From positions 558,001 to 622,000 of the forward strand of contig KV748259.1 in assembly GCA_001692895.1 (NCBI GenBank): a stretch of DNA of 64,000 nucleotides, in the 5' to 3' direction. Position numbers and translations under genes: made by a program. The notes under the pieces were generated by a model that saw only the letters and a list, made by a program, of their open reading frames with translations, was not told the DNA's origin and searched no databases. Below are positions 25,167 through 36,436 of the stretch, one piece after another (the stretch's first letter is position 1; each line of letters opens with the position of its first letter). Source of the DNA: Cenococcum geophilum 1.58. Its lineage: Eukaryota > Ascomycota > Dothideomycetes > Gloniales > Gloniaceae.

Positions 25167-25536
25167 TGTTATGGGATACCCCCGTAACACCTTGCACACG
25201 TCTACCTATTTCTACTAACTTAGTAATTAGAGACTAACTGTGAAATGGCAATCTAATGGCAATCTGATGGCAATCTAATGGCAATCTACGGTATTCTGCT
25301 ATATTCTGCTAAGTTTTACCAAATTCTGCTAAGTTCTGCTAGGACTACGACCTAAACCCTATTCTGCCTATATACGTATTGACTAAGCAACCAAGTTAAC
25401 GATATATGCCCTTTCTTCCCGTTTCCCTACCTTCTTTCCTTATATAACGTCTTGACCTCCTTATATAGTTCATGTATATAGCTTAATAATATCTACCTTG
25501 CTATATATTATCGTCGCTTATACTTACTCCGTGACA
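25167..25536 (+). repeat. Gypsy-E 3' LTR
   Basis: 370 bp, TGTTATGGGATACC...CCGTGACA, same length as the 5' copy. It is preceded by the polypurine tract at about 25154-25166 and followed by TSD CTATT. Confidence 0.93.
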
Positions 25537-25541
25537 CTATT

Positions 25542-26381
25542 ATAGAACGCTACTACCGGAAATACGTGTTGGCGACTAGGTATAGCTAGATATATATAAT
25601 ATCTCTACATAAAGGCCTATAAAGTCACTTAACTATAAGAATCTCGGCCCTTATTAGATTAAACGAGTTATTAATAAGGGAGCCGTATATAAGCTAAAGC
25701 TCCTACCTACCCTAGCCACCTGTGGGATATAGCCTATATTTTACCTATAACTACTATACCTTTACTAGCCTAACCCCTTACTGGGATAGATATAGCCTAA
25801 ACCCCTATTAGTACTAATCTGAGATAAAAACAAAGATAAGAACTATAAGGAGTAGACCGTTAAATAAATTATTAACTCTAAATACTTTAGTAAAGGTAGA
25901 GGACAGCGGCTTTACTACAGAGCTATCTATATAGGATTTAACATAGATTAGCCAGAATGGCAACTATAGGAAGACTTTAAAAATGTAAAGGATTTAATTA
26001 GCGATTTTTATTACGCGAACCTATAGAAATTGGGCCTAAGCAGAGATTTCGTGCCTAATCCTCTATAGGAGCTCTTATAGAGTTAAACTATTATACATTA
26101 CTACGTAAGGGCAAATTGCCGTTAAGTTACCGCAGATCGCCGTTACGTAATAGTAAAGTACGATTATATAACTAGAAAATTGTTAACATGTCTAGGAACT
26201 TTAACTGGCGGTTAAAGTTATCTAATTAGTTAGATCCTTAGGTGCCAAGCCTTATTATATAACGTTATTATAAGCCTTTAGCAATACCCCTTTCTTCTTC
26301 TCTATACCTTAAGTGTCCCTTATATATATATATAGTAACCATAACGTTACTAGAGCTCTACCCCTATAGAAGGGGGGGTAG
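25542..26381 (+). pseudogene. Gypsy-C integrase C-terminus and 3' segment
   Basis: Continuation of Gypsy-C after the Gypsy-E insertion. It begins with the C-terminal part of integrase (about 25545-26000), followed by about 380 bp with no recognisable domain, some GGCAAATTGCCG-type motifs (about 26108-26130), and the G-rich polypurine tract at 26369-26381. The TSD CTATT (25537-25541) marks the rejoin point. Confidence 0.75.
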
Positions 26382-26574
26382 TATTACAGAACCCCACTAT
26401 AGGGGCCTCTAAGGGAGAGCCCCGTGCTCTTGTATACACCTTATATATAGCTTATATTAGCTACGCGCAGGTATATTACCTCCTTACGCCCTTAACCCTT
26501 ATAATTAATCGCGTAACGTCTTATAGACTTTTTAAATACATACGTTCTATAGCCACTGCCCCCGTCCTATAATA
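26382..26574 (+). repeat. Gypsy-C 3' LTR
   Basis: 193 bp, TATTACAGAACCCC...CCTATAATA. Both termini show TG to TA and CA to TA changes relative to the 5' LTR, as expected from RIP. It is followed by TSD GGTGG and by 32 bp of Fot1 sequence before Gypsy-D begins. Confidence 0.9.
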
Positions 26575-26611
26575 GGTGGGATAGAATTAGGCGTAAGCTA
26601 GTAAGCCCTAG

Positions 26612-27000
26612 TATTATAGGACACCCCTATAACACCTTATATACGTCTACCTATTTTTACTAACTTAGCAACTAGAGACCAACTATAAGATAGTAATCTA
26701 ATAGTAATCTATAACAATTTAACGGCAACCTACTATATTTTGCTATATTTCACTAAGTTCCACTAAGTTTTACTAAGTTTTACTAAATCCTACTAAGTTT
26801 TGTTAGGACTACTACCCAAATCCTATTCTACTCTATATATATATTAACTAAGTAACTAAGTCCATAATATATACCCTTTCTTTCTATTTTCCTACCTTCT
26901 TTCCTTATATAACGTTTTAACTTTATTATATAGTTTATGTACGTAGCTTAATAATATCTACTCGTTATATATTATCGTCGCTTATACTTACTCCGTAATA
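26612..27000 (+). repeat. Gypsy-D 5' LTR
   Basis: 389 bp, TATTATAGGACACC...CTCCGTAATA. It is homologous to the Gypsy-E LTR but with more TG/CA to TA changes and small length differences in the TTCTACTAAGTT-type repeat block. Confidence 0.9.
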
Positions 27001-27029
27001 CTATATTATATTAAACCTATACTACCTCG

Positions 27030-27963
27030 CCCCGCCTAATATATAGAACAATCTAGAAGCCCCTATATTTGTAACTAACTTATATAATATATTTACTAAA
27101 CAAATAAAGGGCCTGCAATAGGTCTTTATAGATACCCTCGCCTAATAAAAGGCTTAACACTAAAAGACAATTAAATCCCTAAAAAAAGAAATTAAAGAGA
27201 TCCGCCGTAACCCACTATTTACTATACTATCGCCCCTACCTATTCCTACTAGATAGAGGAGACGTGTCTAAAACTAGCTCCTTAACCCTAAATTCGCTAA
27301 TTAGCACCCCTATAAAGAAGCTAACTAAACGTCTCCCTAATCCTCCCGCCTATTTAGGTAAAAGAAGTAAACTACGCTCCTTCCTTAACTAACTTAAGAA
27401 TAAGCTAAACGGTAATATTAATCGCTACCCTACCCCTAACAGTTAACTACGTTATGCTATAAGCCGTCTAATAGGAGATGCCGCGGAAACTATATACCTG
27501 TTTTAGCTAAGCACTATAAACAAACTAGTTACTATACTAGAAGCATCTTATATCGACCCTAACTAAATTATAATGGTATAAAGAAAACTAAATAAGATAA
27601 TATATAGCTTTAAGAGCTTCCCATTATACTTTGCTAAGTTCCACTATTATGCTAAAAAGACTAGATAGAACGAACCCGCCTTAATTAATCGCTTAGTGGA
27701 ATCCTTAAACTCTAAACTAAAGGCTTCCCTTATAGGAGTTAAGCTGCTAGATACCCTTACTGCCTACGCCAATATTATTAACGGCCTATATAACGATATA
27801 CTATGCCTTACCCTAAAATATATACTTTAATACTCTGCCCCCTAACTTTTTAAAACCCGTAAGAACCTAGACGCTATAGATATTAATACTAGAACCCTTT
27901 CTTACGCCCTAAAAGGATCTGCTAAATATAAACAACGCATTAAATATAGCCTTTATTTTAAAT
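27030..27963 (+). pseudogene. Gypsy-D gag remnant, left part
   Basis: Homologous to the Gypsy-E gag, from near its start to the zinc-knuckle-like region, where the hAT element entered (TSD TTTTAAAT at 27956-27963 and 29692-29699). The rest of Gag and the protease follow at 29700-30339. The coding is strongly degraded. Confidence 0.75.
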
Positions 27964-28359
27964 CAATGTGTCTAACAGTCAGCGGACAGCGAGCTTTAAG
28001 GCCTTATCGCTGGCTGACTGTTACGCTATTAGCTCGCTGTCCGAATTAGGCAATTTGTATAAAGTTCGTGGTGTTTTATTGCGGATTTTTAGCAGCACCT
28101 CTTTATATATAAATATTAACATTATCCAATTAAAAATTAACCTTAATTTATCTAATAGTGTCTAAATATATTCAAAATTATCCTCTGTAGATATTAAAAT
28201 CGGTAATAACGTTAGTGATAAGGGCTCTGCAGGCTCTATTTTTATATTAGATTTAATTAAATATAAAGCTCTCTTAAATGTATCTTACTAAGCTGGCTTA
28301 TAGCCAGTAAGATTAATATTTAAGCTTATTAGCTAAGGTGTAGTTAAAGCTCTATTAAA

Positions 28360-28960
28360 GTTAATATAGTTAATTAAACTGCTTAATAAAAGGCCTTTAA
28401 TTAACCACTACTTTTAATATTAATCTGCTTTAATCGTGTCAGTTAATAGTTAATTACGCTTATTAGTAATAATCTTTTTAGCTTAACTAAAGGCTTGTTT
28501 ATATATAGAGCTTATTACTAGTATAGAGAATATATTAAGAGCAATCTTAGCAAGTGTTAAATAAAGAATTTAACTAATTTTAAGCCACTAGGTAAGAGGA
28601 TTAGGAATAATATTATTCTGCTTATAGCTGTTAGAACTAATCTTAATAAACTTAAGGCCTGTATTATAGTAGCGGTTAAGCTTACTAGCAAGCTTAATAC
28701 GCTTTTAATTATACTTTAAGGAAGTAAGGCTCTTATCTATAACTAAGGACTGTGCATATTTATAAGCTAAATTGTTATTAAATTTATAAGGAACCTTTTT
28801 ATATTATAGCTTAACTAGTTTCTTATATTCCTTATCTACTTACTTATTAATAGAAGTAGTTAATCTATAAGGCCTACGTGGTATATATAGATAAAGTTAA
28901 TAAAGAAGAGGTAGAGGAAGAAGTAGAGAAAGGAGCTCTACTATCTTACTGGGGCATAAA
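28360..28960 (-). pseudogene. hAT transposase C-terminal remnant (hATC dimerisation domain)
   Basis: The minus strand, reading from about 28960 to 28380, ends in a clear hATC dimerisation pattern: a W-LK segment, then TLAKIALNIFSI, then an S-AKKIITNKRN-like helix, then TDTIKA and a final WLIKGLLL. This domain mediates transposase dimerisation. The upstream part is weaker, and the BED finger and RNase-H-like catalytic core are not convincingly present. Numerous in-frame TAA/TAG codons lie between the motifs. The element is therefore a non-autonomous deletion derivative or a decayed copy. Confidence 0.75.
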
Positions 28961-29124
28961 ATATAATATACTTTATATTTCGCATAGGTAATAAAAAGGT
29001 AAGTTTAAATATAGGGGACTAGGTTTATACGCGTAGTGGGGATATTAAAGAAAATGCTTTATTTACTATAGCTAAGCGAGAGATTCCTAAGGGTTTCCTA
29101 TTGCTTGGCCAACCGGATTTTAAA

Positions 29125-29470
29125 AGCTTCGGCTACCGCATATATATAGCTACTATATATACAGTACCAAAATGCATCTTTTTTAAATACTTATATTTTA
29201 ATAAATATAAGAGCTATTTATATAGAAATTTAAATATAGCTTATTAAATAGTAAATAAAGCACTTTCAAAAATAAAAATAAAAATAAAAGTATTACATAA
29301 AGCAAAATATTTATAATTTTACTTTATAAAAAGCCTTACTTATTATTTAATAAGCCATATTTAAAATTTTATATAAATAGCTCTTATAGTTATTAAGATA
29401 TAAGTATTTAAAAATAACGCATTTTAGTGCTGTGGATACGGTAGTTGCGTACACGCGGTAGCCGAAGCTT
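29125..29470. repeat. Foldback palindrome inside the hAT element
   Basis: The arms begin AGCTTCGGCTACCGC (29125) and end with its reverse complement at 29470. About 150-165 bp can be paired around a spacer of a few dozen bases near 29290-29320. The arms share TTTAAATACTTATA and TAAGAGCTATTTATAT blocks and differ by transitions and small indels. It may be a nested MITE or a local inverted duplication. I see no target duplication, and the chance open stretch at 29347-29538 is not a gene. Confidence 0.72.
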
Positions 29471-29699
29471 CTAGCCGAATATCCGAATTCTGCTAAAAGC
29501 TTTAAAACACTACCAAATCTTCGATTCCTTACCACCAAGGCAGCGAGCTGTCAGCTCGCTGTAGTTTTATCGCCGACTGACTGTTGACTGACTGTAACTA
29601 CCCTATACGCAGACTGACTGCTAGCTGACTGCTTACGTTATCAGCTTCTTAGCAGCTACGCTGCCAGCGTTACTAGCTATTAGACACACTGTTTTAAAT

Positions 29700-30339
29700 G
29701 CGGAAGCGACACTTATATCTTAAGTTACTACTCTATCCCCCTACCTAAAATTAATATTTAAATAACTAGTATAGGTGGTATACCGCTGTCCTAATTATAT
29801 AAAAGGACAACTAGTATAAGCAACTAATCGCTTCTATTAAGCTCTACCTATTAACCCTAATTATTATCTAATTCCGGTTTAGCATTTAGTAAATACTACT
29901 TATAAGGATAAAGCTATAATTAATACGCTATAAGAACTCCGCCCTAATCGCCTCTAAAAGGAAGGTCCTAGAGCTAAGTTGCTCTTTAAGACGGCTCTAC
30001 CTTAGGATCTCGTTAAATACTTTAGATATTACAAACTCTAACTTTTAGGACTATAGCATAACTGTTAACTACCGTCTTTAGTAAAATGGTTAATAAGCTA
30101 GTGCTTAAGTCCTAATTAATACAGAAGCTAGTGGTATAGGATTTATTAATAAGATCTTTGCGTAAGATAATAGTTTTACCCTAACTCCCTTTAACCGGCA
30201 TATTAATATATTTAAATTTAATAGTAAACGCACGGTCTTAGGCTAAATTACCTACGTAGTATACCTAAGACTTTAATACCTAAACCACGAAGAACTAATT
30301 AGGCTTTTTGTTACTACCTTAGGTTACCTAGTAATTCTT
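29700..30339 (+). pseudogene. Gypsy-D gag end and protease remnant
   Basis: Continuation of Gypsy-D after the hAT insertion. It has the Gag C-terminus with a Cys-containing segment, a linker matching Gypsy-E 21040-21290, and a protease region (about 30100-30330). It ends at the LINE derivative's TSD TAGTAATTCTT (30329-30339). Confidence 0.75.
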
Positions 30340-32453
30340 TTTTTTTATTTTTTTTTTATATCCATTATATTATACTATGTACAATACTGCGCATGCAGCC
30401 TTGGGCTATGGCGCTATAGTTCTATATACATAAATCCTTTCTAGGCAGCTTAATATATACTAGTAGCTATATCCTAGTAGTTTATAAACCCCTAAATTAG
30501 GAGTTTATAGTTTTCTAGTAAAATACTAAGATACTACAACTACTAGGGAATAAGAAAATAGTAAGAAAAACTATAAGAAATCCTAACCCCTGTCCCTATC
30601 CTTTTGCAATTTATTTCTGTCCTTTTACTCTCTAATATCATTTTAAGAGCCTAGTAGGAGTTGCCTCCTTCTAGAATCCTATCTGTTTTTATCCTTCTAT
30701 AGAATCTTCTTCGCGTACTAGTTTAGCAGCTTTAAGAGTCTCGCAGTCTTTACTATTAGCAAAGTGTTTTTCTTTACAATTAATGCAAAGAGGGGTAGTA
30801 TGCTGGCAAGGCTTACCTATTATTATACAGGTAGAACAGGAATAGTCTTTAGGTAAATATGCAGCCGCACAGTATCTGCAGGCCCTAGTAAAGCACCTAT
30901 CTCCTATATAGCCAAATTTTTGGCAGCTCATACACTGTGTAGTAAGAGAGACTTCGAGGTATTTTACTACCTTAGTAGCTGTACCTGCAATTAATATCTC
31001 TTTTTACTTAAGGATTTCTTATCTTTTTTCTTCATTTTCTATAGTAAAAACTATAGAGCCGAATCTGGTCTGTAGATCGTGTCTTTTTACACTAGATAAG
31101 ATCCATCTAGGTAGTCCTTGTATCCTTATAGGATTAAAGGTCTCAATTTCTTCTTTTAGAAGCTTAGAGCCTCCTTCTCCTAGGAAAGGTAGGGTAGAAA
31201 CCCCATGGGCTATAATTTAAACCCATAGTTCTAGTTTTTGTTCTCTTTAAAAAGTAAAGCAATTATGCCAGATTTCCTTATATTTAACTAGGAAATCCGC
31301 ATTATACTCTTCCGTAGTTATAAGAAGAATATTTTGTTTTCCTTTAGTTCTAGCTATAGATGCTAAAATAGGTTTTTCTACTTGCAGTTTTAATGCAAAT
31401 AGTTAATTGACTTTGTTTCGTATAGAGAAGGTATCTAAAGGTTGGTCCTTTTGGTCTATAATAAGGACTAGCTTCCTTTCTTATAGCTGCTTTTTCTTAC
31501 TTCTAGTAGAAGTAGAAGGGGTAGGAGATAGTGTTAGTAAGGAGGGTAGGGGGGACGAGGAAGGGAGGTTCTTCTTTAGTCTCTCTGNGTAGGTTTNCTT
31601 AGTAGGAGCTACCTCCTTACGGAGAGCTCTTACTTCTTCAACTAATCCTTATAGGATATCTTTTGCCTTTTCTTTTCCTTTTATAAAGGGATTTTCTCCT
31701 GCTAGAATACTCCGTATATAGTCCTCTAGCTGTTTAACTTATTCTTTTTCTTCTTCTTTTTCTTCTTCTTTTTCTTCTTCTTCTAGCCCTTTATAGGCCT
31801 GTATTAGGCTTTCTAGGGCCTTTTATAGGTGTTATTTAGGAGAAAGGGGAGGGAAAGATATACTAGGTATNCCAGCCGTAAAAGTCATTAATTTTATTNT
31901 CTTTTTTGCAGGTTTTTGGTTTTCTTTTTCAGTAGAAGACTAAGNATGTCCTCTTTTTTCTCCTGTCCTAAATAGGCCAGGAGAAGGAGAAGGGGTAGAA
32001 AAAGTGAATGTAGTCGTAGACTCATTATCACTTATTTCTATAGGAGGGTTTTTTTTATGCCTATTAGACTTTGGCATCTTATAGGGGGGTTTCCTAGTTT
32101 TTTTTCTACCCTTATACCCTTTCTCCTTACTAATCCTACTAGAAGATTTCTGGGGAGATTAGGCTAAAAGGGAGTAGAAAGACTAGCCCCTATTGGTATT
32201 AGTATTGGTAGTAGTAGTAGTGGTTTTAGTGTTCCTGTCCGTGCCTCACTTATAAGCTAGGACCACCCCTAGAGAAAATTTTCTATTGGGATAAGGGGGT
32301 AAAATGACAAATAAATCCACCTCTAGCTCGCTAGGCGGTAGGAATTAGGTCTTGAAAGTTGGAAAATCAATTGTTTTTGATGGTAAGATGGGTATGCGTA
32401 AGTTTTAGAGTGTGGCGCTACCTTTTGGTAAGGTTGCATGTGCGGTAAAGGTT
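30340..32453 (-). mobile_element. ORF1-only non-LTR retrotransposon derivative ('half-LINE'), copy 1
   Basis: A 2.1 kb minus-strand insertion bounded by an 11 bp TSD, TAGTAATTCTT (30329-30339 and 32454-32464). The A-rich tail is seen as a T-run at 30340-30360. The order on the minus strand is about 375 bp leader, one ORF1-type frame (about 32077-30689), about 330 bp trailer, poly-A. There is no endonuclease or reverse transcriptase. A poly-A tail plus a long TSD means insertion by target-primed reverse transcription using another LINE's enzyme. CA and TG dinucleotides are common, so it is far less RIP-altered than its host Gypsy-D. Confidence 0.85.
30689..32077 (-). pseudogene. LINE ORF1 (Tad-type Gag-like protein) in half-LINE copy 1
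   Basis: About 460 codons starting MPKSNRHKK at 32077. Order: Ser/Thr/Pro-rich N-terminus; a Lys/Glu-rich low-complexity stretch (about 31740-31780); a conserved RRM-like block with the family pattern W-IIAHGVSTLPF, LLKEEIETFNP and LPRWILSS-RH (about 31270-31050); then a Cys/His-rich tail with zinc knuckles (last 80 residues, 30689-30931, CRYCAA, CSTC and CINCKEKHFANSKDCE). In LINEs such proteins bind the element RNA. Several in-frame stops and N positions interrupt it, so it is decayed or contains sequencing errors. It is not a cellular CCHC protein, because the block order is that of LINE ORF1. Confidence 0.8.
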
Positions 32454-32464
32454 TAGTAATTCTT

Positions 32465-35262
32465 AAATAACCCTAAATAAAGCTTTATAAGGTAACTATT
32501 AATTAGGACAACCTTAAGCTTCTATTTACTGCCTCCTACTATAAGTAGAAGTGCCTTACGACTTACTACTTAGACCTAGAACTAAAATCTAAAAAATCCA
32601 TTAAAATCTACTAGCCTAGAAATTCCACCAAATTCCACTAATATAAGACTTCCACTAATACCCATTAAGAATCTAAAAATTCCACTAAACCCTACAAACC
32701 GATTCTGACTACTATACCACCCCGAGCTAAGTAGAAGCTTAAGCTTAATATATAAAAATACCAGAAAGACTAGTATTCTACTATAAAAAGGTTTCTTAAA
32801 GAACCTAAACCCAAATTTAATACTAACTCCGTACCTAATACTAAACCTAAAGCTAAATAGGAAGCTATATAAGAAACTATAAACGATCTAAATAAGCTTA
32901 ACACCCTAGATATCCGTATAATTAGAGCTACCCCACTAGCATAACTTATCAAAAAACCTAAGTATACGATCTTTGCTGTCACAATAGCTAATATTAAAAA
33001 GGCCTTAGCACTAAAGAAGTATACTAACCCTGCCACAAAGGTACTAATAGAGTATTATTACCACCTAGATATATTCTTATAAAAGGAAGCTAATAAGCTA
33101 CCGGAACACCGACTATATGACTATAAGATTATACTTAAAGAAGAAAAGTAGCCTAGATTTAGACCCCTATATAAAATATCCTAAAATAAACTCTAAGTGC
33201 TATGAAAGTATTTAGATAAGAACCTAAGTAAAGGATTTATTAGAGCAAGCTTATCGCCTATAGCCGTATTAGTAATCTTTATTAAGAAACCTAGCGGCGG
33301 TCTATACTTCTATATAGACTACTAAGCTCTTAACGCCGTTACTATTAAGAACTAATATCTAATCCCGTTAATATAAGAGACGCTAAACTAACTAAGTAAG
33401 GCTCGCTACTATACGAAGCTTAATATTATCTCTGCATTTAACCGTCTCTATATAGTAAAAGGAAATAAATAGCTTATAGTATTTTGTACTTAGTATAGAT
33501 TATTTAAATACTTAGTAACGTTATTCGGCCTTATAAACGCTCTAAGCTTGTTTTAATATTACGTAAATAATACCCTACGTCCCTACCTAGATATCTTCTA
33601 TACTGCTTATATTAACGACATCCTAATATATAGTAATAACCTAACCGAATATTGGAAATATATTAACCTTATCCTATAAGCCCTATACGGAGCCAGTCTA
33701 TAATTAGATATAGATAAATACGAGTTCTATAAAATAGAAGTTCTATACCTTAGACTCCTTATTTCTATAAACGGTATATAAATAAACCTAAAGAAGATTA
33801 AAGCGATTATAAACTAGTAAAAACCCAAAAATGTTAAGAACGTAAGAGCCTTTATAAGATTTGCTAACTTCTACTAATAGTTTACTAATAACTTCTCCGC
33901 CCTAGTTTTACCCCTTTTAGCCTTAACCTAAAAGGATAAAGCTTTTATCTTTAATAAGGAATATAAGAAGGCCTTTACTTATTTAAATGTTATATTTACT
34001 ACTACGCCTATACTCTAACACTTTAACCTAAACCGAATAAGTATTACAGAAGCTAATTTATCTAACTATATTACTAGAGGCATTCTATCTTAATATAACG
34101 AGGATAGGGTATTATACCCTATAGCATACTTCTTAAAACGACTAAGCTTAGCTAAATATAACTATAAGATCTATAATAAAGAATTACTAGCTATTATTAA
34201 ATGTTTTAAATAATAGTAATCTAAACTAAAAGACGCTAGATTTCCGATTAAGGTCCTTAGCAACTATAAGAATCTATAGTACTTTATAACCATAAAACAG
34301 CTAAGCCATTACTAGGCCCGCTAGTTAGAATACCTATCTCGCTTCCAATTCTTAATTATATATTACCTAGGCGTCTAAGATTTAAAGCCTAACGCCCTAA
34401 CCTAACGCTCGTAAGACGCGCTAGCATTAAAAGAAGCGCGCTCTTACCGAAATTAGACCCTACTTCGTCCTAAACTATTTAACCCTCCTACTAAAGACCT
34501 TACGGTGCACGTCCTTAAAATAACCGATTAATTAATTAAATAAATTATAATAAATAAATATCCAAATAACAAGTTTATTTAAGAAACGCTTAAGCTAATA
34601 TAAGACGGCATTAGACGCTCTAAAAAGATTTCTCTAAGTAAATGCAAAGCTTGTAGAAACTGCTTATACTACTAGAACCGCCTAGTTATACCTAACTATA
34701 ATAAACTTAAGCTTAAGCTTCTTAAATATATATATAATCTACTAGTAGCCGGCTACCTAGGCTAAGGAAAGGCCTTAAATCTACTCTAATGGGAGTACTA
34801 CTAGCCGAATATACATAATATAATATAAAGGTACGTCTTTAGCTGCTATATCTGCTAATAAGCCAAAGCTTTACATAAGATATATAACGGCCTTCTTAAG
34901 CTACTACCTATTCCGAACTAAAGATAGAAGGATATCTTAATTAACTTTATTATTAACCTCCCTATAAGTAAAGGCTATATAAATATTATAGTAGTTATAG
35001 ACTAACTATCTAAGATAAGACACTTAATCGCCTGCCCTAATATATTAACACCCGCTATTGCCTAATTATTTTTAGACTATGTATAGAAACTCTACGGACT
35101 TCCTAAAACGATTATCTCTAATAAAGGCAGCTAGTTTATCTCTATATTTTAGAAAAAACTAACTACCTAACTCCGAATTAAAGCACTACTATTTACTATA
35201 TACTACCTAGAAACGGACGGCTAAACGGAACGTATAAATGCTATAATGGAACAGTATATTTA
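32465..35262 (+). pseudogene. Gypsy-D pol remnant, left part
   Basis: Matches Gypsy-E from the protease-RT linker through RT (about 33100-33740), RNase H (about 34020-34340) and the integrase zinc site and core (about 34700-35260). It is cut at 35262 by the TSD ATTTA of the next LTR insertion. It is highly degraded. Confidence 0.82.
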
Positions 35263-35426
35263 TGTTGGTCACATAGGGTGACTTACCAATAACGACTACT
35301 TGAGTAGGTTACAGTAATGTTGGTTAAAAAGCTTATTAATTGGAATAAGGAAGGGTAAGGAGCTTAAGGCTCCTCGCTACGCTAGTGCCGCGGCTACACG
35401 TAACCATACGTAATATATTCCCGACA
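35263..35426 (-). repeat. LTR (left) of the 35263-37693 element
   Basis: 164 bp, TGTTGGTCACATAGGG...TTCCCGACA on the plus strand. It includes an AAGGAGCTTAAGGCTCCT hairpin and the CTAGTGCCGCGG block. Confidence 0.9.
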
Positions 35427-36300
35427 CTAGCAACTCTTCTTTTATAGTTGCCATTTATATATAAAATACCGCTTAACTAGCGTAACAAATATTAATCCTT
35501 TTTACTTACTATTGCTATTGTAATATAAGTCTCGCTATCCGAAAATTTGCCTCTTATAGCGGCTTGTATAAATACCTCTAAACCAAAGCTTATAAATTGC
35601 TATTTAGTGAAAATACTAAACTAAGGAGAAGAAGAGAAAGGAGAAAGAATTGTTTAGAAGTAGATATCTTGCAAGGCCGCCAAGGCGCTAGTGGTAAGCG
35701 AGCTAATAGCGATTTTCCATCCCGGGGATAGAAAATCCTAATTGGCTAGTTGGAATTAGGGTCCGCAGAATATTGTAGGTGGAAGCAGTAGAAGTTAGTT
35801 AGCTGCAAGCAGGGCAGCAAGGGCCTATTGTAATAGCAGTACGGTACTAGCGACAGGTTGTTTAGGTAGCAGTATAATGCTAGCAATGGGGTTATATTTA
35901 TAGGCGTATAAGCATAATTATTCGGTCGGTAGATCGCAGGCGTATTAGCGCGATTAGTATTATAATAGCAGGCATAGCGGCGCTATCGGTTTGTTAATGG
36001 TATCTAGCAGTATGGTGCTAGCGTAGGGTTGGTTCCGTAGGCAGATCGGCACGGAGTCTTATTGGTTTAGGTTCGTATATATATTGGCATAAGGCTTATC
36101 GGGTTATAGGGTATATTGGTTGTAATAGTTATTAGGTTTATAGCTACTGCAGATACTAGTAATTCTTCTTTTTATAGGTTGCTTCCGTAACTGCCGTTCT
36201 AACCGCCTCCCCCTTATATTATTCTCCTTACCCATCCTTTATAGTACCCTCTATAAGAAGTTCCTATCTAAATCACGCTGGTAGCCACCTCTATAGCTAC
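35427..36300. other. Non-coding left interior of the 35263-37693 element with short repeats
   Basis: No domain seen. An imperfect unit AGCAGTAYRRTRCTAGCR occurs at about 35835, 35868 and 36006. A CTAGCAACTCTTCTTTTATAG-like stretch at 35427 recurs near 36146. On the minus strand this is the trailer after the Gag-like frame. It may hold signals borrowed from the partner element. Confidence 0.55.
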
Positions 36301-36436
36301 CTTAGGGACCGCAAAAGTCTTAAAATCCTCCTCTACGCTAGATCTTCTAGGGCTTCTTAAATGTTTGTAGAGGAATGGATAACTATTACTGCTAATTAAA
36401 GATACTGTTTGTAGATCTGGGTTGTTGCAGAGGCTT

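Larger units (their letters stand above)
19580..25536 (+). mobile_element. Gypsy-E, complete-looking chromodomain Ty3/Gypsy element
   Basis: Structurally whole: two LTRs of exactly 370 bp (19580-19949, 25167-25536) and a perfect TSD CTATT (19575-19579, 25537-25541). The Gypsy domain order is Gag, PR, RT, RNase H, IN, chromodomain. A polypurine tract AAAGGGGGGGTAC abuts the 3' LTR. It belongs to the same family as Gypsy-D. The two LTRs differ by a few dozen changes that are overwhelmingly transitions, so RIP rather than time set the divergence. The coding is broken in dozens of places but less so than in Gypsy-C. It sits inside Gypsy-C integrase, so it is younger. Confidence 0.93.
14220..26574 (+). 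mobile_element. Gypsy-C, Ty3/Gypsy LTR retrotransposon (interrupted by Gypsy-E)
   Basis: LTRs of exactly 193 bp (14220-14412, 26382-26574) with TSD GGTGA/GGTGG (14215-14219, 26575-26579). Own length is about 6.4 kb without Gypsy-E. Gag with a zinc knuckle (about 15985-16030), protease (about 16270-16560), RT (about 16850-17750), RNase H (about 17940-18310) and integrase (about 18600-19560, resuming after 25541) are in Gypsy order. A polypurine tract AGAAGGGGGGGTAG precedes the 3' LTR. It is broken by dozens of RIP-type changes. It inserted in the 3' part of the Fot1 transposase. Confidence 0.9.
27964..29691 (-). mobile_element. hAT DNA transposon remnant, 1.73 kb
   Basis: Terminal inverted repeats CAATGTGTCTAA (left) and, on the other strand, CAGTGTGTCTAA (right), with a perfect 8 bp TSD TTTTAAAT: the hAT hallmark. 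Both ends carry subterminal repeats (GACTGACTG, CAGCGAGCT and GCTCGCTG types at 27976-28045 and 29540-29670), which in hAT elements bind transposase. At about 1.7 kb it is shorter than autonomous hATs, and only the C-terminal transposase region is recognisable. A palindrome occupies 29125-29470. Confidence 0.88.

Noticed and set aside
30689-30931. Cys/His-rich 80-residue frame on the minus strand as a cellular CCHC zinc-knuckle protein
   Set aside because: It continues upstream into an RRM-like block typical of LINE ORF1, and lies between a poly-A tail and a leader bounded by TSDs, so it is the end of a retroposon ORF1.
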